The notes: generated by a model not told the origin, from the sequence alone. Shown: positions 1 through 9,399, counted from the first letter of the stretch. The stretch is 50,792 nt of DNA from Clostridiales bacterium (GCA_021205455.1 JAJPXL010000026.1:1-50792); one strand, 5' to 3'. Numbers and translations are program-made.

Positions 1-56
1 CGCTACTACCATTATCTCATATAGGGGCTACCCGCTGTTTGGTTTGACGCTTACCA

Positions 57-94
57 ACTCCCCGCTTCCATGACAGGAAGCGGGGAGTTTTTTT
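57..94 (+). terminator. Intrinsic terminator at left edge
   Basis: A perfect 13-bp stem (57-69 with 76-88) with a 6-nt loop is followed by a run of T to 94, so it ends plus-strand transcription entering from outside the window. It also lies 15 bp beyond the stop of the minus-strand lipoprotein gene and could serve both directions, although the U-tract is only on the plus side. Bases 1-56 hold no recognisable gene. Confidence 0.85.
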
Positions 95-108
95 GCAGGA
101 TTATTTCC

Positions 109-912
109 TCAGGACAGGCTGACCGGCAGCTCCAGCCCCACATAGTCGTACATGGCTTCAAAGGCCGCCACATCCTCCGCCGTCAGGGCGGTGGGCTGGC
201 ACAGCATCTCATAGGCGAGGCACCAATCGCTGCCCTCCACCTCAAACATCAGGTTCAGCACCACGATTTCCGCGTCCAGCTCCTCATCGTAGTAGGCAAA
301 GCCTGCGGTGCAGGCGCTGCCATCTTCGCTGAAGGTGACGCCGGTCAAGGCAACCGTCTCCTTATAGTCGTACTGCTCCACCAGCGCTTCGTAGTACCCC
401 TCTATACAGGTTTGCAGCACCTCCTTTACCGTCCTGGTGGAGGCGTCCAGATTCTCCGCCGTCAGGGTGTAGCCGGAGGAGGTCAGGTCAAAGTCCGTGA
501 TTTGGTCGTTATTCAGCATCACGTCCGGGTCGCTGTCGTAGGTGTCCACAATGGGCAGGCTCACAAGATAGCCGTCCCAGGTCACCATCTCCACCTGGGA
601 AATGCCCTCTGCATCCAGGGCGGTCAGGTTCAGGTCGTCGCTGGTGGTATAGCCCTCGTCTGCCGCCTCGAAGTACGCGTCAATTTCCTCATCGGTCATG
701 CTTTCAAAGGGGTCTACCGACTCCTCCTCGGATTCCGTCGCCGAGGCTTCGGCATTCTCCACCAGGGATTCAAATTCCTCCGCCGTCAGGCCGCTGGAGG
801 ACGCCTGACTGGTGGCGGTGTCCTCCTGGCTGGAGCAGCCTGCCCCCACCAAAAGCAGCAGAGCCAGGGAAAGGGTCGTGCAGCACAGCCGCATTGCAGT
901 TGATTTTTTCAT
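109..912 (-). CDS. Putative lipoprotein, unknown function
   Basis: Secreted lipoprotein of about 267 residues. The start at 912 gives a classic signal peptide (MKKSTAMRL, then a hydrophobic stretch) ending in the lipobox-like VGAGC, after which the chain is rich in S, E, D and T, a typical flexible linker. GAGGAG lies just upstream of this ATG; an earlier in-frame ATG would add eight residues before the signal peptide and is unlikely. The remainder (a globular domain of roughly 180 residues with alternating strands) matches no family I recognise. It is the last gene of the mnmA-HD-lipoprotein string, only 4 bp after the HD gene stop, so it is probably co-transcribed and translationally coupled. 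Function unknown; surface location is inferred from the lipobox. Confidence 0.8.
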   Translation of the reverse strand: MKKSTAMRLCCTTLSLALLLLVGAGCSSQEDTATSQASSSGLTAEEFESLVENAEASATESEEESVDPFESMTDEEIDAYFEAADEGYTTSDDLNLTALDAEGISQVEMVTWDGYLVSLPIVDTYDSDPDVMLNNDQITDFDLTSSGYTLTAENLDASTRTVKEVLQTCIEGYYEALVEQYDYKETVALTGVTFSEDGSACTAGFAYYDEELDAEIVVLNLMFEVEGSDWCLAYEMLCQPTALTAEDVAAFEAMYDYVGLELPVSLS

Positions 913-916
913 GTTC

Positions 917-1492
917 TTACTCCTCAAAATAGGCATTGATGGCCGCTTCGCTCTCCTTCATGGCATCCAGGGTGCGCTGCATCAGGTCGCCAAGCTCCCA
1001 GCCCAGCATTTCCGCGCCCCGTACAATGACATCCCGGCTGCATCCGGCGGCAAACTTTTTGTCCTTGAACTTCTTCTTGACGCTTTTCAGCTCCATGTCC
1101 TGCACGCTCTTGCTGGGGCGCATCAGCGCCGCCGCATAAATCAGGCCGGTCAGCTCGTCGCAGGCGAACAGCACCTTCTCCATCTCGTGCTCCGGCTTGA
1201 TGTCGCAGCAGAGGCCGTAGCCGTGGCTGGCGGTGGCGTGAATCAGCCGCTCGTCCCAGCCGTGCTGACGCATGATCTCCTGGCTCTTGATGCAGTGCTC
1301 CTCCGGGTAGCGCTCAAAGTCCAGATCGTGGGTCAGCCCCACGATGCCCCAGAACTCCTCCTCGTCCCCATAGCCCAGGCTGCGGGCGAAGGAGCGCATG
1401 GCCCCCTCCACCGTCAGCGCGTGGCGGATATGGAAGGGCTCCTGATTATATTCCTTCACGAGGGCAAGCGCCTCGTCTCTCGTGGGCATCAT
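917..1492 (-). CDS. HD-domain hydrolase-like protein
   Basis: Cytoplasmic protein of 191 residues with the metal-binding pattern of the HD phosphohydrolase superfamily: an early H (PFHIRHALTVEG), the HD pair in GLTHDLDFERYP, H in ATASHGYG and D in ACDELTGLI. HD proteins of this small size usually hydrolyse phosphate esters of nucleotides, but the substrate cannot be read from the sequence. The ATG at 1492 is preferred over the adjacent ATG at 1489 because AAGGAGG sits 8 nt before it. The gene follows mnmA by 13 bp and precedes a lipoprotein by 4 bp, so it belongs to one transcription unit. Confidence 0.85.
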   Translation of the reverse strand: MMPTRDEALALVKEYNQEPFHIRHALTVEGAMRSFARSLGYGDEEEFWGIVGLTHDLDFERYPEEHCIKSQEIMRQHGWDERLIHATASHGYGLCCDIKPEHEMEKVLFACDELTGLIYAAALMRPSKSVQDMELKSVKKKFKDKKFAAGCSRDVIVRGAEMLGWELGDLMQRTLDAMKESEAAINAYFEE

Positions 1493-1505
1493 CGCAAATT
1501 CCTCC

Positions 1506-2591
1506 TTAGCGTTGCATTGCTCTGTCAATGGTCGCCCCGCCCAGGACGACCTCGCCACTGTACAACACCACAGCCTGTCCGGCGGTGACCGCCCGCTGAG
1601 GCTGGTCAAACCGCACCTCCAGGGTATGTTCGCCGGTTTGGACCGCGGTGGCGGGAGCTTCCTGCTGGCTGTGGCGAATCTTCACCGTGCAGCGGGTGGG
1701 GGTATCCAGCCGGTCACAGGCGATCAGGTTCAGCTCCTTGGCCTCCAGGCCAGGGGAAAAAAGCTCCTCATTGCCGCCCAGGGTGACGGTGTTCCGCTCC
1801 GGGTCCTTGGCCGTCACATAGGCCCGCTGGCCCAGGGCGATCTCCAGCCCCTTCCGCTGCCCCAGGGTGTAGCGGATATGGCCCCTGTGCCTGCCCAGCA
1901 CGTTGCCGTCCCTGTCCACAAAGTCCCCCGGCGGACAGGGCTGGCCGATGAACCGTTCGATAAAGGCTCCGTAATCCCCGTCCGGCACAAAGCAGATGTC
2001 CTGGCTGTCCCGCTTTTCCGCGTTCCGGAAGCCGTACTGCTCCGCCAGCTGCCGCACCTCAGCCTTGGTCAGCCCGCCCAGCGGCATCAGGGTATGGGCC
2101 AGCTGCGCCTGGGTCAGGTTGTAGAGGAAATAGGTTTGGTCCTTTTTGCGGTCCGCCGCCTTTTTCAGCAGGTAGCGGTCTCCGTCCTTTTCAATGCGGG
2201 CATAGTGCCCCGTGGCGACATAGTCCAGCCCCAGCTCCGCGGCCCGGTGGAGCATAGCTCCGAACTTCAGCTTGCCGTTGCAGCGGATGCAGGGGTTGGG
2301 GGTCTCCCCCCGGAGGTAGCTGTCTGCAAAATCCTGCATGACCTCCCTGCGGAACTGCTCCTTAAAATTCAGCACATAATGGGCGATGCCCAGCCGCCAG
2401 CACACCCGTCGGGCGTCCTCCACATCGCTGAGGCCGCAGCAGGCCGATTCCTGCCCCATCCCCAGGGCGTCGCTCCCAAAGAGGTGCATGGTGCAGCCTG
2501 TTACTCCGTAGCCCTGCTCCAGCAGCAGGGCGGCGGTAACCGAGCTGTCCACGCCGCCGGACATCCCCACCAGTACGCTGTTATCTGCCAT
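1506..2591 (-). CDS. mnmA: tRNA-specific 2-thiouridylase MnmA
   Basis: Catalyses ATP-dependent 2-thiolation of the wobble uridine (s2U34) in tRNA-Lys, -Glu and -Gln, taking sulfur from a cysteine desulfurase relay. The protein has 361 residues, the usual size. The PP-loop SGGVDSS is at residues 11-17; the two catalytic cysteines are C101 in NPCIRCN and C200 in DICFVPDG, matching E. coli C102 and C199. The start overlaps the end of pepT by 11 bp, implying coupled translation. Cytoplasmic housekeeping enzyme; identification is secure. Confidence 0.97.
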   Translation of the reverse strand: MADNSVLVGMSGGVDSSVTAALLLEQGYGVTGCTMHLFGSDALGMGQESACCGLSDVEDARRVCWRLGIAHYVLNFKEQFRREVMQDFADSYLRGETPNPCIRCNGKLKFGAMLHRAAELGLDYVATGHYARIEKDGDRYLLKKAADRKKDQTYFLYNLTQAQLAHTLMPLGGLTKAEVRQLAEQYGFRNAEKRDSQDICFVPDGDYGAFIERFIGQPCPPGDFVDRDGNVLGRHRGHIRYTLGQRKGLEIALGQRAYVTAKDPERNTVTLGGNEELFSPGLEAKELNLIACDRLDTPTRCTVKIRHSQQEAPATAVQTGEHTLEVRFDQPQRAVTAGQAVVLYSGEVVLGGATIDRAMQR

Positions 2592-3801
2592 CCGCCTGCA
2601 CCAGGTTCACCAGCACCTGCACCATGGCCTCCATGGACTCCACCGGGATATACTCATACAGGCCGTGATAGTTGACGCCGCCCACGGACAGGTTGGGGCA
2701 GGGCAGTCCCTCATAGCTCAGCCGTGCGCCGTCGGTGCCGCCCCGGATGGGGACGACGCAGGGCTCTACCCCCGCGTCCAGGAACGCCTGCCTGGCCTGC
2801 TCGATGAGCTCCATATGGGGCTCAATGCAGGACTTCATATTGTAATAGGAATCCCGCAGCTCCAGGGTGAACCGCTCCTCGCCGTACTTGGCGTTCAGGA
2901 AGGCCACCACCTGCTCCAGGTAGGCCTTCCGCGCCTCAAAGCTGGCCCGGTCATGGTCCCGAATGATCATCCACACCGTGGCGGAGCTGGTGTCCCCCTT
3001 CACGCCGCCCACATGGTAGAAGCCCTCATAGCCCTCTGTGTGGGCCGGGGTCTCCGCCGGAGGGAGCATCTGAATTAGCTCAGAGGCCAGGAGGACGGCG
3101 TTCACCATCTTGTTCTTGGCCGCTCCGGGGTGGATGCTGCGGCCCCGGATAGTGACCTTCGCAGCGGCGGCGTTGAAGTTCTCGTACTCCAGGCCGCCCA
3201 GCTCGCCGCCGTCCACGGTGTAGGCGCAGGGCACCTGGAAGGTGTCAAAGTCGAAATGATCCGGCCCGCGGCCAATCTCCTCGTCCGGGGTGAAGGCCAC
3301 ATAGACCGCCCGATGGGCGACCTCCGGATGCTCCACCAGCCAGGCTACGGCGCTGATGATTTCCGCCACGCCGGCCTTATCGTCCGCCCCCAGCAGGGTG
3401 GTGCCGTCGGTGACGATCAGGTGCTTGCCCACATACCGGTTCAGGCTGGGGAACTCCCTGGGGGACAGGACGATGCCCAGCGCCTCGTTCAGGACGATGT
3501 CGCCCCCCTGGTAGTCCACAATGCGGGGCTTCACGTTGGCACCGCTCTCCTCCCCCGCCGTATCCATATGGGCAATCAGCCCCAGACCGGGCAGCGCCTC
3601 GCAGCCGGCGGTGGCGGGCAGGCGTCCGTATACCCGTCCATATTCGTCCAGCTTTACGTCCTCCAGCCCCAGCTCGGCCAGCTCCCGCCGCAGCTCCTCG
3701 GCCAGGACAAGCTGCTTGGCCGTGCTGGGGACAGTCTGGCTCTCGCCGTTCGACTGGGTGTCAAAGGAAACATAACGCAGAAAGCGTTCACAAACCGTCA
3801 T
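2581..3801 (-). CDS. pepT: Peptidase T (tripeptide aminopeptidase)
   Basis: Zinc-dependent M20B aminopeptidase that removes the N-terminal residue of tripeptides in the cytoplasm. Metal-site motifs are visible: HMDTAGE, GADDKAG, DEEIGRG, the dimer/substrate motif HPGAAKNKMV, and the C-terminal RGGTDGARLS...NYHGLYEY. From the ATG at 3801 the protein is 406 residues, normal for PepT, and begins MTVCERFLRYV as other family members do. A GTG at 3828 would add nine residues, but it lies just 7 bp from the clpE stop and has no good Shine-Dalgarno. It follows the ClpE-like gene by 33 bp; coupling of an unfoldase and a tripeptidase fits a peptide-recycling role. Confidence 0.95.
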   Translation of the reverse strand: MTVCERFLRYVSFDTQSNGESQTVPSTAKQLVLAEELRRELAELGLEDVKLDEYGRVYGRLPATAGCEALPGLGLIAHMDTAGEESGANVKPRIVDYQGGDIVLNEALGIVLSPREFPSLNRYVGKHLIVTDGTTLLGADDKAGVAEIISAVAWLVEHPEVAHRAVYVAFTPDEEIGRGPDHFDFDTFQVPCAYTVDGGELGGLEYENFNAAAAKVTIRGRSIHPGAAKNKMVNAVLLASELIQMLPPAETPAHTEGYEGFYHVGGVKGDTSSATVWMIIRDHDRASFEARKAYLEQVVAFLNAKYGEERFTLELRDSYYNMKSCIEPHMELIEQARQAFLDAGVEPCVVPIRGGTDGARLSYEGLPCPNLSVGGVNYHGLYEYIPVESMEAMVQVLVNLVQADGR

Positions 3802-3834
3802 CTTTCTCACTTCTTTCCAACGTTTCACAGCGCG

Positions 3835-6423
3835 TCACTGGGACTGAAGCACGATGCCGTTCTCCCCCGCGCTGGCGTGCATCAGGGTGATGGCGGTCAT
3901 ATACTGCTCGATCAGCACGCTGGCAATGGCGTCCTCCAGCTCCTTCTGAATCAGGCGGCGCAGATTCCTGGCGCCGTAGGTCAGGGAGTAGGATTTCTCC
4001 GTCAGGTAGTCCAGCAGGCTGTCGTCCCAGGTGAAGGTGATGCGCTTCTCCGCCAGGGCGTCCCGCAGCTCGCCAAGCATGATGCCGGCGATGGCGCGGA
4101 AGTTCTCCTCGCTGAGGCGGTTGAAGTGAATGATTTCATCCACACGGTTGATAAACTCCGGCCGCAGAAAGCCCTGGAGGGCCTTCATGGTCTTATCCTT
4201 ATCCTGCTCGTTCACCGTCTTGCCGAAGCCTACGCTGCCCACCTGCTCATTGCTGCCGGCATTGGAGGTCATGACGATGACCGTGTTCTCAAAATTCACC
4301 TTGCGGCCGTGGGAGTCTGTCAGCTGGCCGTCGTCCAGGATTTGCAGCATGATGTTCAGCACATCTGGGTGGGCCTTCTCGATTTCGTCAAACAGGATGA
4401 CCGAATAGGGTCTGCGGCGCACACGCTCCGTCAACTGGCCCGCCTCGTCATAGCCCACATAGCCCGGAGGGGAGCCGATCATCTTGGACACGGCGTAGGT
4501 CTCCATATACTCCGACATATCCAGCCGAATCAGGGAGTCCGGCGTGCTGAACAGGTCCTCCGCCAGCCGCTTCACCAGCTCCGTCTTGCCCACGCCGGTG
4601 GAGCCCACGAAGATGAAGGACACCGGCTTATGCTTGGGGGAGATGCCCACACGGTTCCGGCGGATGGCGGCGGTGACGGCCTCCACCGCCTCATCCTGGC
4701 CCACAATGTGCTCCTTCAGCCGGTCGCCCAGGGTGGACAGACGGGCAAACTCCACCTCCTGGATGCGGCTGGCGGGGATGTCCGTCCACTGCTCGATAAC
4801 GCGGGCCAGGTTTTCCACGCTCAGCTCCGGCCTGGGGATAGCCTTCAGCGCGGTGAGCTGGTTCTCCGTCTGGAGGATTTTGCTCTGGATGATGGCCCGC
4901 TGCTCAAAGGTGCGGTCATCGTTGGCCTCCTGCATCCTCCGGCGCTCCTCCTGGAGCCTGGCCATCTCCTCCTTGACGTGTTGGGTCTGGTCGGCGTTCT
5001 GCTGGAGCCGCTCCTCCCGCTGCTCCTCCGTCAGGGAGGTGTTGGCCCGCAGGTTCTGCCGGGCTGCGTTCAGGTTGGACAGCTCCTGGCGGCGGCGGGA
5101 GATCTGCTTCTCATTGGCGGTCAGCTCATTGTTATGGGCCTCGCTCTGCTGGCTGCTCTGGAGCTGGAGCATCTCCTGTTCCTTCTCCAGGTCGGCCTTG
5201 TCCTTCTCCAACGCGGCGATTTTTGCCAGGTTGGCGTTGTGCAGGTTCACATCGGAGCAGGCCTCGTCAATCAGGTCGATGGCCTTATCCGGCAGATACC
5301 GGTCGGTGATATACCGCTCGGAGAGCAGCACCGCGTCCCGGGCCACCGCGTCAGGGATGATGACCTGATGATAGTCCTCATAATAGTGGGCCACGCCCCG
5401 GATGACCTCCACCGCGTCGTCAATGGAGGGCTCCGCCACCGTCACCGGCTGGAACCGGCGCTCCAGGGCGGTGTCCTTCTCAATATACTTGCGGTACTCG
5501 TCAAAGGTGGTGGCGCCGATGACCTGAATCTCCCCCCTGGACAGGGCGGGCTTCAGGATGTTGGCGGCGTTCATGCTGCCCTCCGCGTCGCCGGCGCCCA
5601 CGATGTTGTGAATCTCATCGATGACCAGGATGACATTGCCCACCGACTTGATTTCGTCAATCAGGCCCTTCATCCGGCTCTCAAACTGGCCACGGAACTG
5701 GGTGCCCGCCACCAGGGCGGTCAGGTCCAGCAGGTAGACCTCCTTGTCCTTCAGCTTATAGGGGACGTTGCCCTCCACGATGCGGATGGCAAGGCCCTCG
5801 GCGATGGCCGTCTTGCCCACGCCTGGTTCACCGATCAGGCAGGGGTTGTTCTTCTGGCGGCGGTTCAAAATCTGAATCACCCGGGCAATCTCCTCCTGGC
5901 GGCCGATGATGTTGTCCAGCTTGCCCTCTCTGGCCCTGCCAGTCAGGGACTGGCAATAGCTCTCCAGGAACTTCCGCTTGCCGCCCTTCTGCCCCTGGGC
6001 GGAGCGGTCTCTGGGCGGTTCGTTTTTCCGGTCCTGCCTGCCGCTGCTGCCGCTGTTGCTATTGTTGCTATTGTTGTCATCCTGGGAGTGGTCGGATTGG
6101 TTATTGTGGTTGAAGAGCTTGTTCAGGAAGGGGAAGGTGGCGGTTTTATGTTCCTCCTCCTCATCCTCCTCCTGCTCATCGCCGTCGGTAATCTCCTCCA
6201 GGGACTCCGGGCCGCCAAATGCGTTCATCATTTCGCCGGTCAGGTTTTCCATGTCCTCATCGGAGATGCCCATCTTATCTATCAGTTCGTTCACCGGCTG
6301 AATGCCCAGCTCTTTTGCGCATTTCAGGCACAGCCCCTCGTTCTTTGTTTCGCCGTTTTCCAGGCGCGTGATAAAAACGACTGCAACGTTTTTTTGACAT
6401 CTTGAGCAAAGTGTAGGTTTCAT
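3835..6423 (-). CDS. clpE: ClpE-like AAA+ unfoldase with N-terminal zinc finger
   Basis: ATP-dependent unfoldase of the Clp/Hsp100 family, 862 residues. The start at 6423 is set by AAGGAG 8 nt upstream and puts a four-cysteine zinc finger at the very N-terminus (C6, C9, C32, C35), the hallmark of ClpE rather than ClpC or ClpB. There follows a poly-acidic and N/S-rich linker, the first AAA+ module ([25 protein letters not shown]), a long charged coiled coil of about 150 residues rich in E, Q and R, and the second AAA+ module ([29 protein letters not shown]). A VGF tripeptide after MTSNAGS is where ClpC/ClpE carry the loop that docks onto ClpP, so it probably feeds the ClpP protease. The coiled coil is longer than in Bacillus ClpE. 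ClpP itself is not in the window. Confidence 0.9.
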   Translation of the reverse strand: MKPTLCSRCQKNVAVVFITRLENGETKNEGLCLKCAKELGIQPVNELIDKMGISDEDMENLTGEMMNAFGGPESLEEITDGDEQEEDEEEEHKTATFPFLNKLFNHNNQSDHSQDDNNSNNSNSGSSGRQDRKNEPPRDRSAQGQKGGKRKFLESYCQSLTGRAREGKLDNIIGRQEEIARVIQILNRRQKNNPCLIGEPGVGKTAIAEGLAIRIVEGNVPYKLKDKEVYLLDLTALVAGTQFRGQFESRMKGLIDEIKSVGNVILVIDEIHNIVGAGDAEGSMNAANILKPALSRGEIQVIGATTFDEYRKYIEKDTALERRFQPVTVAEPSIDDAVEVIRGVAHYYEDYHQVIIPDAVARDAVLLSERYITDRYLPDKAIDLIDEACSDVNLHNANLAKIAALEKDKADLEKEQEMLQLQSSQQSEAHNNELTANEKQISRRRQELSNLNAARQNLRANTSLTEEQREERLQQNADQTQHVKEEMARLQEERRRMQEANDDRTFEQRAIIQSKILQTENQLTALKAIPRPELSVENLARVIEQWTDIPASRIQEVEFARLSTLGDRLKEHIVGQDEAVEAVTAAIRRNRVGISPKHKPVSFIFVGSTGVGKTELVKRLAEDLFSTPDSLIRLDMSEYMETYAVSKMIGSPPGYVGYDEAGQLTERVRRRPYSVILFDEIEKAHPDVLNIMLQILDDGQLTDSHGRKVNFENTVIVMTSNAGSNEQVGSVGFGKTVNEQDKDKTMKALQGFLRPEFINRVDEIIHFNRLSEENFRAIAGIMLGELRDALAEKRITFTWDDSLLDYLTEKSYSLTYGARNLRRLIQKELEDAIASVLIEQYMTAITLMHASAGENGIVLQSQ

Positions 6424-6442
6424 TTTTATTACTCCTTGGCGT

Positions 6443-6458
6443 TTGTACTCCTGTACAA
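6443..6458. promoter_or_regulatory. Perfect dyad in clpE leader, possible operator
   Basis: TTGTAC-TCCT-GTACAA is a perfect 6-4-6 inverted repeat 20 bp upstream of the clpE start and about 30 bp downstream of its -10. Its position would let a bound repressor block transcription. It does not resemble the CtsR heptad repeat. Confidence 0.45.
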
Positions 6459-6488
6459 CTGGGGGTTCCCTCCCCCGTTTTCCTACCC

Positions 6489-6497
6489 AGTATAGCA
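6489..6497 (-). promoter_or_regulatory. Extended -10 promoter of clpE
   Basis: On the minus strand TGCTATACT is a good extended -10 about 65 bp before the clpE start; no clear -35 is seen 17 bp away. It separates the clpE-pepT-mnmA unit from the DUF5711 gene, whose stop is at 6573. Confidence 0.5.
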
Positions 6498-6572
6498 CGG
6501 GGTTATGAATATTTTATGTCCAATCGCAAATTTTTTTCTGAAAAACCGCAGTTCTTTCTTCCCCACGCCCCG

Positions 6573-7769
6573 TTACGGCACATACAGGTGGGCGCTGCCG
6601 TCCCCGATCAGCATGGCGGAGCCGTCGGTGCGCATCAGCACCGTTGTCTCGCCGCCGTTGGCGATGGAGGCATACTCGTCCAAATCCCGGGTGAAAATCA
6701 TCAGCTGGTTCGCCGTCAGCACCGCGATATAGCGCCCCGCCACCGATACGGACAGCACTTCCTCCTTGATGGCACGGGAGGCGAATTCGTCCCCGTTTTC
6801 ATCGATCACCATCAGCTGGCCCATACTGCCCGCTTTATACTTCCCCATCAGCTCCACGGAAAAGTCCAGGCCGTTGATGGCAAAATTTTGCAGATATTGG
6901 GAGCTGTCCGACCAGCTGTTCAGCAGCGTCCCGCTGCCGTCCACCAGCATGACCCCGCTCTCCGTCTGGATGCGGATGGTATCCCCTGTCCAGTACAGAT
7001 CCAGCACCGTATCGGTGCCCAGGTTCATGCCCACCAGCTTCTCCCCGGTGGCGCACTCGTACAGCTCCAGGTAGCTGGCGAAGGAGGTATCCTCCTGGCC
7101 GATGGTGATGAGGGCCAGTGTGCCGTTGTCCGGCGACACCAGCGCGTCCATGACGTAGGCGCTGGAAATATTCTCCTTCAGCACCGGGTCATAGTCCTCG
7201 TCGAACACCGTGACTGCCTCCTTGTATCCGGCGGCCTCCTCGATCACCGTCAAGTAGCCGTTGTCGTTCAGACGGGCGCCCAGGATGGCGTAATTGGTCT
7301 CTGTGCTATAGGAAAAGACGATCTCCTCCCCCTGAATCACCATCAGGTCGTTGCCGCCCAGGTCGTAGACCACGGCGATATCCCCCGCCGACAGGGCCAC
7401 CGGCGTGGTATACTGCACCGACTCCTCCAGCAGCTGGCTGCCGGAGAGGGAGTACACCTGAACGGAATTGGTGGCGCATATCACCAGGTTGTCCCCCACC
7501 ATGGCGTAGGCATCCGCCGCGTCTGCGCTGAAGGTGAAGTCCTGGGCCTCGCCGGCCTCGTCCCGCTCGATGTTCCGATACAGGATGTAGCGCACTACGC
7601 CGTCCAGCGAGACGGTGTCGCGATATACGATGAAGAGCACAGCGCCCAGCACCATCAGACAAGTCACAATGATGGCAATCAGCCGCACCAGCACACGGAC
7701 GGGAATCGGCAGCGGCTTCTTCTCCGCTGCTGCCTGCTGCTTCTTCTTTTTCAGTCGTTTCCCTGTCAT
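6573..7769 (-). CDS. DUF5711-type membrane-anchored protein
   Basis: Protein of 398 residues with a very basic N-terminus (MTGKRLKKKKQQ), a single transmembrane helix at roughly residues 24-48 (VRVLVRLIAIIVTCLMVLGA) and a long extracytoplasmic part of repeated short strands, such as YAMVGDNLVICATNSVQVYSL and YIAVLTANQLMIFT, that looks like a beta-propeller. This architecture matches the clostridial DUF5711 family; its role is not known. AAGGGAG precedes the ATG. It starts 20 bp after truA and is probably the last gene of the ecfT-truA unit. Confidence 0.8.
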   Translation of the reverse strand: MTGKRLKKKKQQAAAEKKPLPIPVRVLVRLIAIIVTCLMVLGAVLFIVYRDTVSLDGVVRYILYRNIERDEAGEAQDFTFSADAADAYAMVGDNLVICATNSVQVYSLSGSQLLEESVQYTTPVALSAGDIAVVYDLGGNDLMVIQGEEIVFSYSTETNYAILGARLNDNGYLTVIEEAAGYKEAVTVFDEDYDPVLKENISSAYVMDALVSPDNGTLALITIGQEDTSFASYLELYECATGEKLVGMNLGTDTVLDLYWTGDTIRIQTESGVMLVDGSGTLLNSWSDSSQYLQNFAINGLDFSVELMGKYKAGSMGQLMVIDENGDEFASRAIKEEVLSVSVAGRYIAVLTANQLMIFTRDLDEYASIANGGETTVLMRTDGSAMLIGDGSAHLYVP

Positions 7770-7789
7770 AGCTGTGCTCCCTTTCCCGC

Positions 7790-8590
7790 CTAGTCCAAGG
7801 CGGCATATTCCAAACCGCTGTCGATCGGGTCCGTTTCCAGCCCCACCGGCTCCCGATACCAGAGCTTCGTCATATACAGGCCCTCCGGCGGCGCGGTAGG
7901 GCCCGCCTCGGTGCGGTTCTTTCGGGCCAGGATGCCGTCGATGTCCTCCGGGCGGAACTTCCCTTCCGCCGCATAGAGGATGGTGCCCACCATGCAGCGC
8001 ACCTGATTGTACAAAAAGCCGTCGGCGCAGACCCGCAGCTCAATTAGCTCCCCGCTCCGGCTGACGGTAAAGTAGGAGATGGTGCGGACGTTGGTGCGGG
8101 TGGGGGTGCCCACATCCCGGACGGCGCTGAAATCGTGGGTGCCCACGAAGCGGTTCGCCGCGTCCTGCAAAAAGTCCTCGTCCAGCCGCTTGGGGTAAAA
8201 ATACGCCCGGTCCACATAAAAGGCGTTGCGGATGCGGGAATTGTACACCCGATAGGTGTACTCCTTCCTGAGGCAGGAACCGATGGCGTTGAACTCCTCC
8301 GACACCTGCCGGGCGGCCAGCACCACGATGTCCCCCGGAAGCCGGGCGTTGAAGGCCAGCGGCATCCGGTCGCAGGGGATGTTGCAGCTGGTACGGAAAT
8401 TGGCAATATAGACCTCAGCGTGGACGCCGGCGTCTGTCCGCCCCGCGCCGGTGAACCTGACCGGGTGCTTCACCACCTTGGCCACGCAGGTTTCCAGCAT
8501 CTCCTGCACCGTCATGGCGTTCTTCTGCCGCTGCCAGCCGTGGTAAGCCGTCCCCACATACATCAGCTTCAGGGCGATATTTCTCATCAT
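7790..8590 (-). CDS. truA: tRNA pseudouridine synthase A
   Basis: Converts uridines 38-40 in the anticodon stem-loop of tRNAs to pseudouridine. The catalytic aspartate is D53 in GAGRTDAGVHA; other family signatures are YVGTAYHGWQ near the start, RVYNSRIRNAFY and the C-terminal FLYNQVRCMVG. Length of 266 residues is normal. The start codon at 8590 overlaps the ecfT stop by one base (TGATG), so translation is coupled; a second ATG follows immediately and either could be used. An ecfT-truA order is common in Firmicutes. Confidence 0.95.
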   Translation of the reverse strand: MMRNIALKLMYVGTAYHGWQRQKNAMTVQEMLETCVAKVVKHPVRFTGAGRTDAGVHAEVYIANFRTSCNIPCDRMPLAFNARLPGDIVVLAARQVSEEFNAIGSCLRKEYTYRVYNSRIRNAFYVDRAYFYPKRLDEDFLQDAANRFVGTHDFSAVRDVGTPTRTNVRTISYFTVSRSGELIELRVCADGFLYNQVRCMVGTILYAAEGKFRPEDIDGILARKNRTEAGPTAPPEGLYMTKLWYREPVGLETDPIDSGLEYAALD

Positions 8591-9399
8591 CACAGCCCGA
8601 AGCCTACGCCCAGCACCCCCACCAGGACGCACAGGGCCAAACCGCCCACCAGGGCGGTATAGTCATTCCTGACGTATTTCAGCTGGTGCAGCCGGGTGCG
8701 GCCCTGGCCGCCGTGGTAACAGCGGCACTCCATGGCCGTCGCCAGCTCGTCCGCCCGGCGGAAGGCCGAGATGAACAGGGGCACCAGCAGCGGCACCATG
8801 GCCTTGGCCCGGTCGATGAGGCTGCCCGTCTCGAAGTCCGCCCCCCGGGCCTTCTGAGCGGACATGATTTTGTCCGTCTCCTCGATCAGGGTGGGGATGA
8901 AGCGCAGGGCGATGGACATCATCATAGCCAGGTCGTGTACCGGCACATGGAGCTTCTTCAGCGGCCCCAGCAGGCTCTCGATGGCGTCCGTCAGCTGGAT
9001 GGGCGACGTGGTATAGGTCAGCAGGAAGGTGCCGGAAATCAGCATCATAATCCGGGCCACCATAAAGATTGCCGTCTTGACGCCTTCGCTGTAGATGTGA
9101 ATGAATCCGATGTGAACCAGCTCCACCCCGCCGGTGGCATAGAACAGGTTCAGCACGCCGGTAAAAATCAGAATAATCAGCACCGGCCTCATGCCCCGAA
9201 TGATGGGCTTCACGCCGACCTTGGAGGCGTAAATGCATAAGGCCAGAATCAGGAACATGATGGCATAGGTCAGGAAGCTCTCCGCCAGGAACAGGGCCAC
9301 GATATAGACCACCACCAAAATCAGCTTCGTCCTGGGGTCTAAGCGATGCACCACCGAATTTCCCGGGAAATATTGGCCCAGCGTGATGTCCTTCAGCAT
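8590..9399 (-). CDS. ecfT: EcfT, transmembrane subunit of ECF transporter
   Basis: Membrane scaffold of energy-coupling-factor transporters, which joins two ATPases (EcfA1/A2) to exchangeable vitamin- or metal-binding S components. The protein has 269 residues, about five or six hydrophobic helices, and the conserved C-terminal cytoplasmic signature with two coupling motifs (AQKARGADFETG and FISAFRRADELATAMECRCY). The ATG at 9399 has AGAAGGA 9 nt before it; an in-frame GTG at 9408 has no room for a ribosome binding site. In most Firmicutes ecfA1 and ecfA2 lie directly upstream; here the upstream neighbour is a 62-residue membrane protein and no ATPase is nearby. Confidence 0.95.
   Translation of the reverse strand: MLKDITLGQYFPGNSVVHRLDPRTKLILVVVYIVALFLAESFLTYAIMFLILALCIYASKVGVKPIIRGMRPVLIILIFTGVLNLFYATGGVELVHIGFIHIYSEGVKTAIFMVARIMMLISGTFLLTYTTSPIQLTDAIESLLGPLKKLHVPVHDLAMMMSIALRFIPTLIEETDKIMSAQKARGADFETGSLIDRAKAMVPLLVPLFISAFRRADELATAMECRCYHGGQGRTRLHQLKYVRNDYTALVGGLALCVLVGVLGVGFGL

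Noticed and set aside
1-56. End of a tRNA or small RNA before the left-edge terminator
   Set aside because: No T-arm (GGTTCRA) or acceptor pairing is visible in the 56 bases available.
3130-6405. Plus-strand open frame of 1091 codons
   Set aside because: It runs antisense to pepT and clpE, which have clear motifs, ribosome binding sites and family lengths; the long open frame is a by-product of GC-rich codon usage.
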